DNA of 5,742 nt from the NCBI GenBank assembly GCA_003140275.1, contig PLJQ01000005.1, forward strand, positions 1-5,742, in the 5' to 3' direction. This DNA comes from Limisphaerales bacterium. GTDB taxonomy: Bacteria; Verrucomicrobiota; Verrucomicrobiia; Limisphaerales; PALSA-1396. The notes beneath the pieces are model-generated. The model did not search any database. It was not told where the DNA came from and worked only from the letters and a program-made list of their open reading frames with translations. Below are positions 5,340-5,742 of the stretch, piece by piece. Each line of letters opens with the position of its first letter. The stretch's first letter is position 1. The position numbers were made by a program, and so were the translations under genes.

Positions 5340-5439
5340 CGGGGTCACCTTCTCAGCCCTATGCCGCTTCATCGAGACACCCTTCAGACTCAAAACTCCG
5401 AAGACTTTGCTGGGCGTGGAATGAGAGCGCGAGTCAGCA
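5340..5439. repeat. Diverged direct repeat, copy B
   Basis: This is the second copy of the repeat at 2665-2763, in the same orientation and offset by about 2,675 bases. The longest exact block is 17 nt at 5344-5360. It lies just beyond the MITE-like element, so the two copies bracket the TIR-like gene, the 120-aa gene, the 72-aa gene and the MITE-like element. The divergence suggests an old duplication or insertion of unrelated copies rather than a fresh target duplication. Confidence 0.8.
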
Positions 5440-5576
5440 CGAAATACCTCTGCTCGCAATGCCTACTACCATAGGTGCGCAATATGCGTGACCCCAAACG
5501 GAGACGCGGTGCTACCACATCAGGCCTGACGCAAAACGGCCGGATTCAATCATGTGCTGCAAGCGCCTTTGTCACC

Positions 5577-5621
5577 GGTCACTTCAAAACCAGCCACGAA
5601 AGGTCGAATTGAACCAGCCAC
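5577..5621. repeat. Two tandem, related 20-21-nt units ending in ACCAGCCAC
   Basis: Unit 1 (5577-5597) starts GGTCACTT and ends ACCAGCCAC. Unit 2 (5602-5621) starts GGTCGAATT and ends ACCAGCCAC. Starts are 25 nt apart. An inverted third unit occupies 5724-5742. Repeated GGTCAC...GCCAC units resemble the multiple transposase-binding sites at ends of some IS21-type elements. That link is from memory and unproven. Confidence 0.55.
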
Positions 5622-5742
5622 CGACTCTGCATAGACGAAATGAGCTTTTTCATTCCAAAAAGCTCCTTAGCAGAGCGTTACGGGAGATTTTTGGAATGAA
5701 AAAGTGAACTTACGCGATTTGACTGGCTGGTTCAATTCGACC
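5602..5742. repeat. Foldback repeat: 19-bp terminal plus 17-bp internal inverted repeat
   Basis: GGTCGAATTGAACCAGCCA (5602-5620) is the exact reverse complement of 5724-5742, the last base of the window. Nested inside, CTTTTTCATTCCAAAAA (5645-5661) is the exact reverse complement of 5688-5704. That inner stem continues past one mismatch with CTCC/GGAG (5663-5666 and 5683-5686) around a 16-nt loop. The stretches between the two stem levels (5621-5644 and 5705-5723) do not pair. It could be a MITE-like foldback, paired transposon ends or a protein-binding site. The right boundary is cut by the window. Confidence 0.8.

Larger units (their letters stand above)
5304..5742. other. Gene-free, repeat-rich right end
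   Basis: No convincing gene lies in these 439 nt. Contents in order are the right target flank of the MITE-like element, copy B of the direct repeat, about 130 nt without recognised structure (5440-5576), a 21-nt repeat unit, and a foldback repeat reaching the last base of the window. A 42-aa frame from ATG 5484 ends inside the repeat unit and has no ribosome binding site. Confidence 0.7.

Noticed and set aside
5484..5612. 42-aa ORF starting M-R-D-P-K-R-R-R
   Set aside because: No ribosome site, and it ends inside a repeat unit with low-complexity polar composition. Probably chance.

Overview
This is a bacterial accessory-DNA window of mixed, roughly balanced base composition. It looks like part of a plasmid, integrative element or genomic island rather than core chromosome. 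The host cannot be fixed from the sequence. The ArdC-RadC fusion and the repeat-rich spacers would fit a Verrucomicrobiota-like or other environmental Gram-negative genome, but that is a guess. No RNA genes, CRISPR arrays or complete transposase genes were found.

Left half (1-2481), plus strand: an anti-restriction block. It opens with the last 40 codons of an unrecognised gene and a terminator (230-260). A compact operon (366-915) follows: a 33-aa ORF resembling the head of ArdC, a 58-aa unknown protein, and a 92-aa protein of a small family seen in mobile islands. These three are joined by ATGA stop/start overlaps and closed by a strong terminator (921-955). Next is a leader of about 130 nt with several mutually compatible long-range pairings, including a possible pseudoknot and a pairing that would mask the ribosome binding site. 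It precedes a 437-aa protein that fuses ArdC (ssDNA-binding N domain plus HELTH zincin) to a RadC-type JAB/MPN metal-binding domain. That gene ends at a terminator nested inside a second, outer inverted repeat (2411-2481).

Middle and right (2482-5143): a cargo segment. A 438-aa TIR-like predicted nucleotide-binding protein is on the minus strand. It carries an intact Y-S-W-Q-S-D start and a candidate catalytic Glu, joined to an uncharacterised C-terminal region. A divergent plus-strand pair follows: a 120-aa unknown protein with an unclear start, and a 72-aa membrane-anchored coiled-coil protein. Two diverged direct-repeat copies (2665-2763 and 5340-5439) bracket this cargo.

Right end (5144-5742): no convincing gene, but dense repeats. 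There is a 160-bp MITE-like element with perfect 20-bp terminal inverted repeats, the second direct-repeat copy, and a foldback with a 19-bp terminal and a 17-bp internal inverted repeat reaching the window edge. A related direct-repeat unit sits just outside the foldback, reminiscent of multi-site transposase-binding ends.

Taken together, the window pairs an anti-restriction module, which would help incoming DNA survive, with a candidate defence effector in a repeat-bounded cargo slot. The functional link between the two halves is inference.
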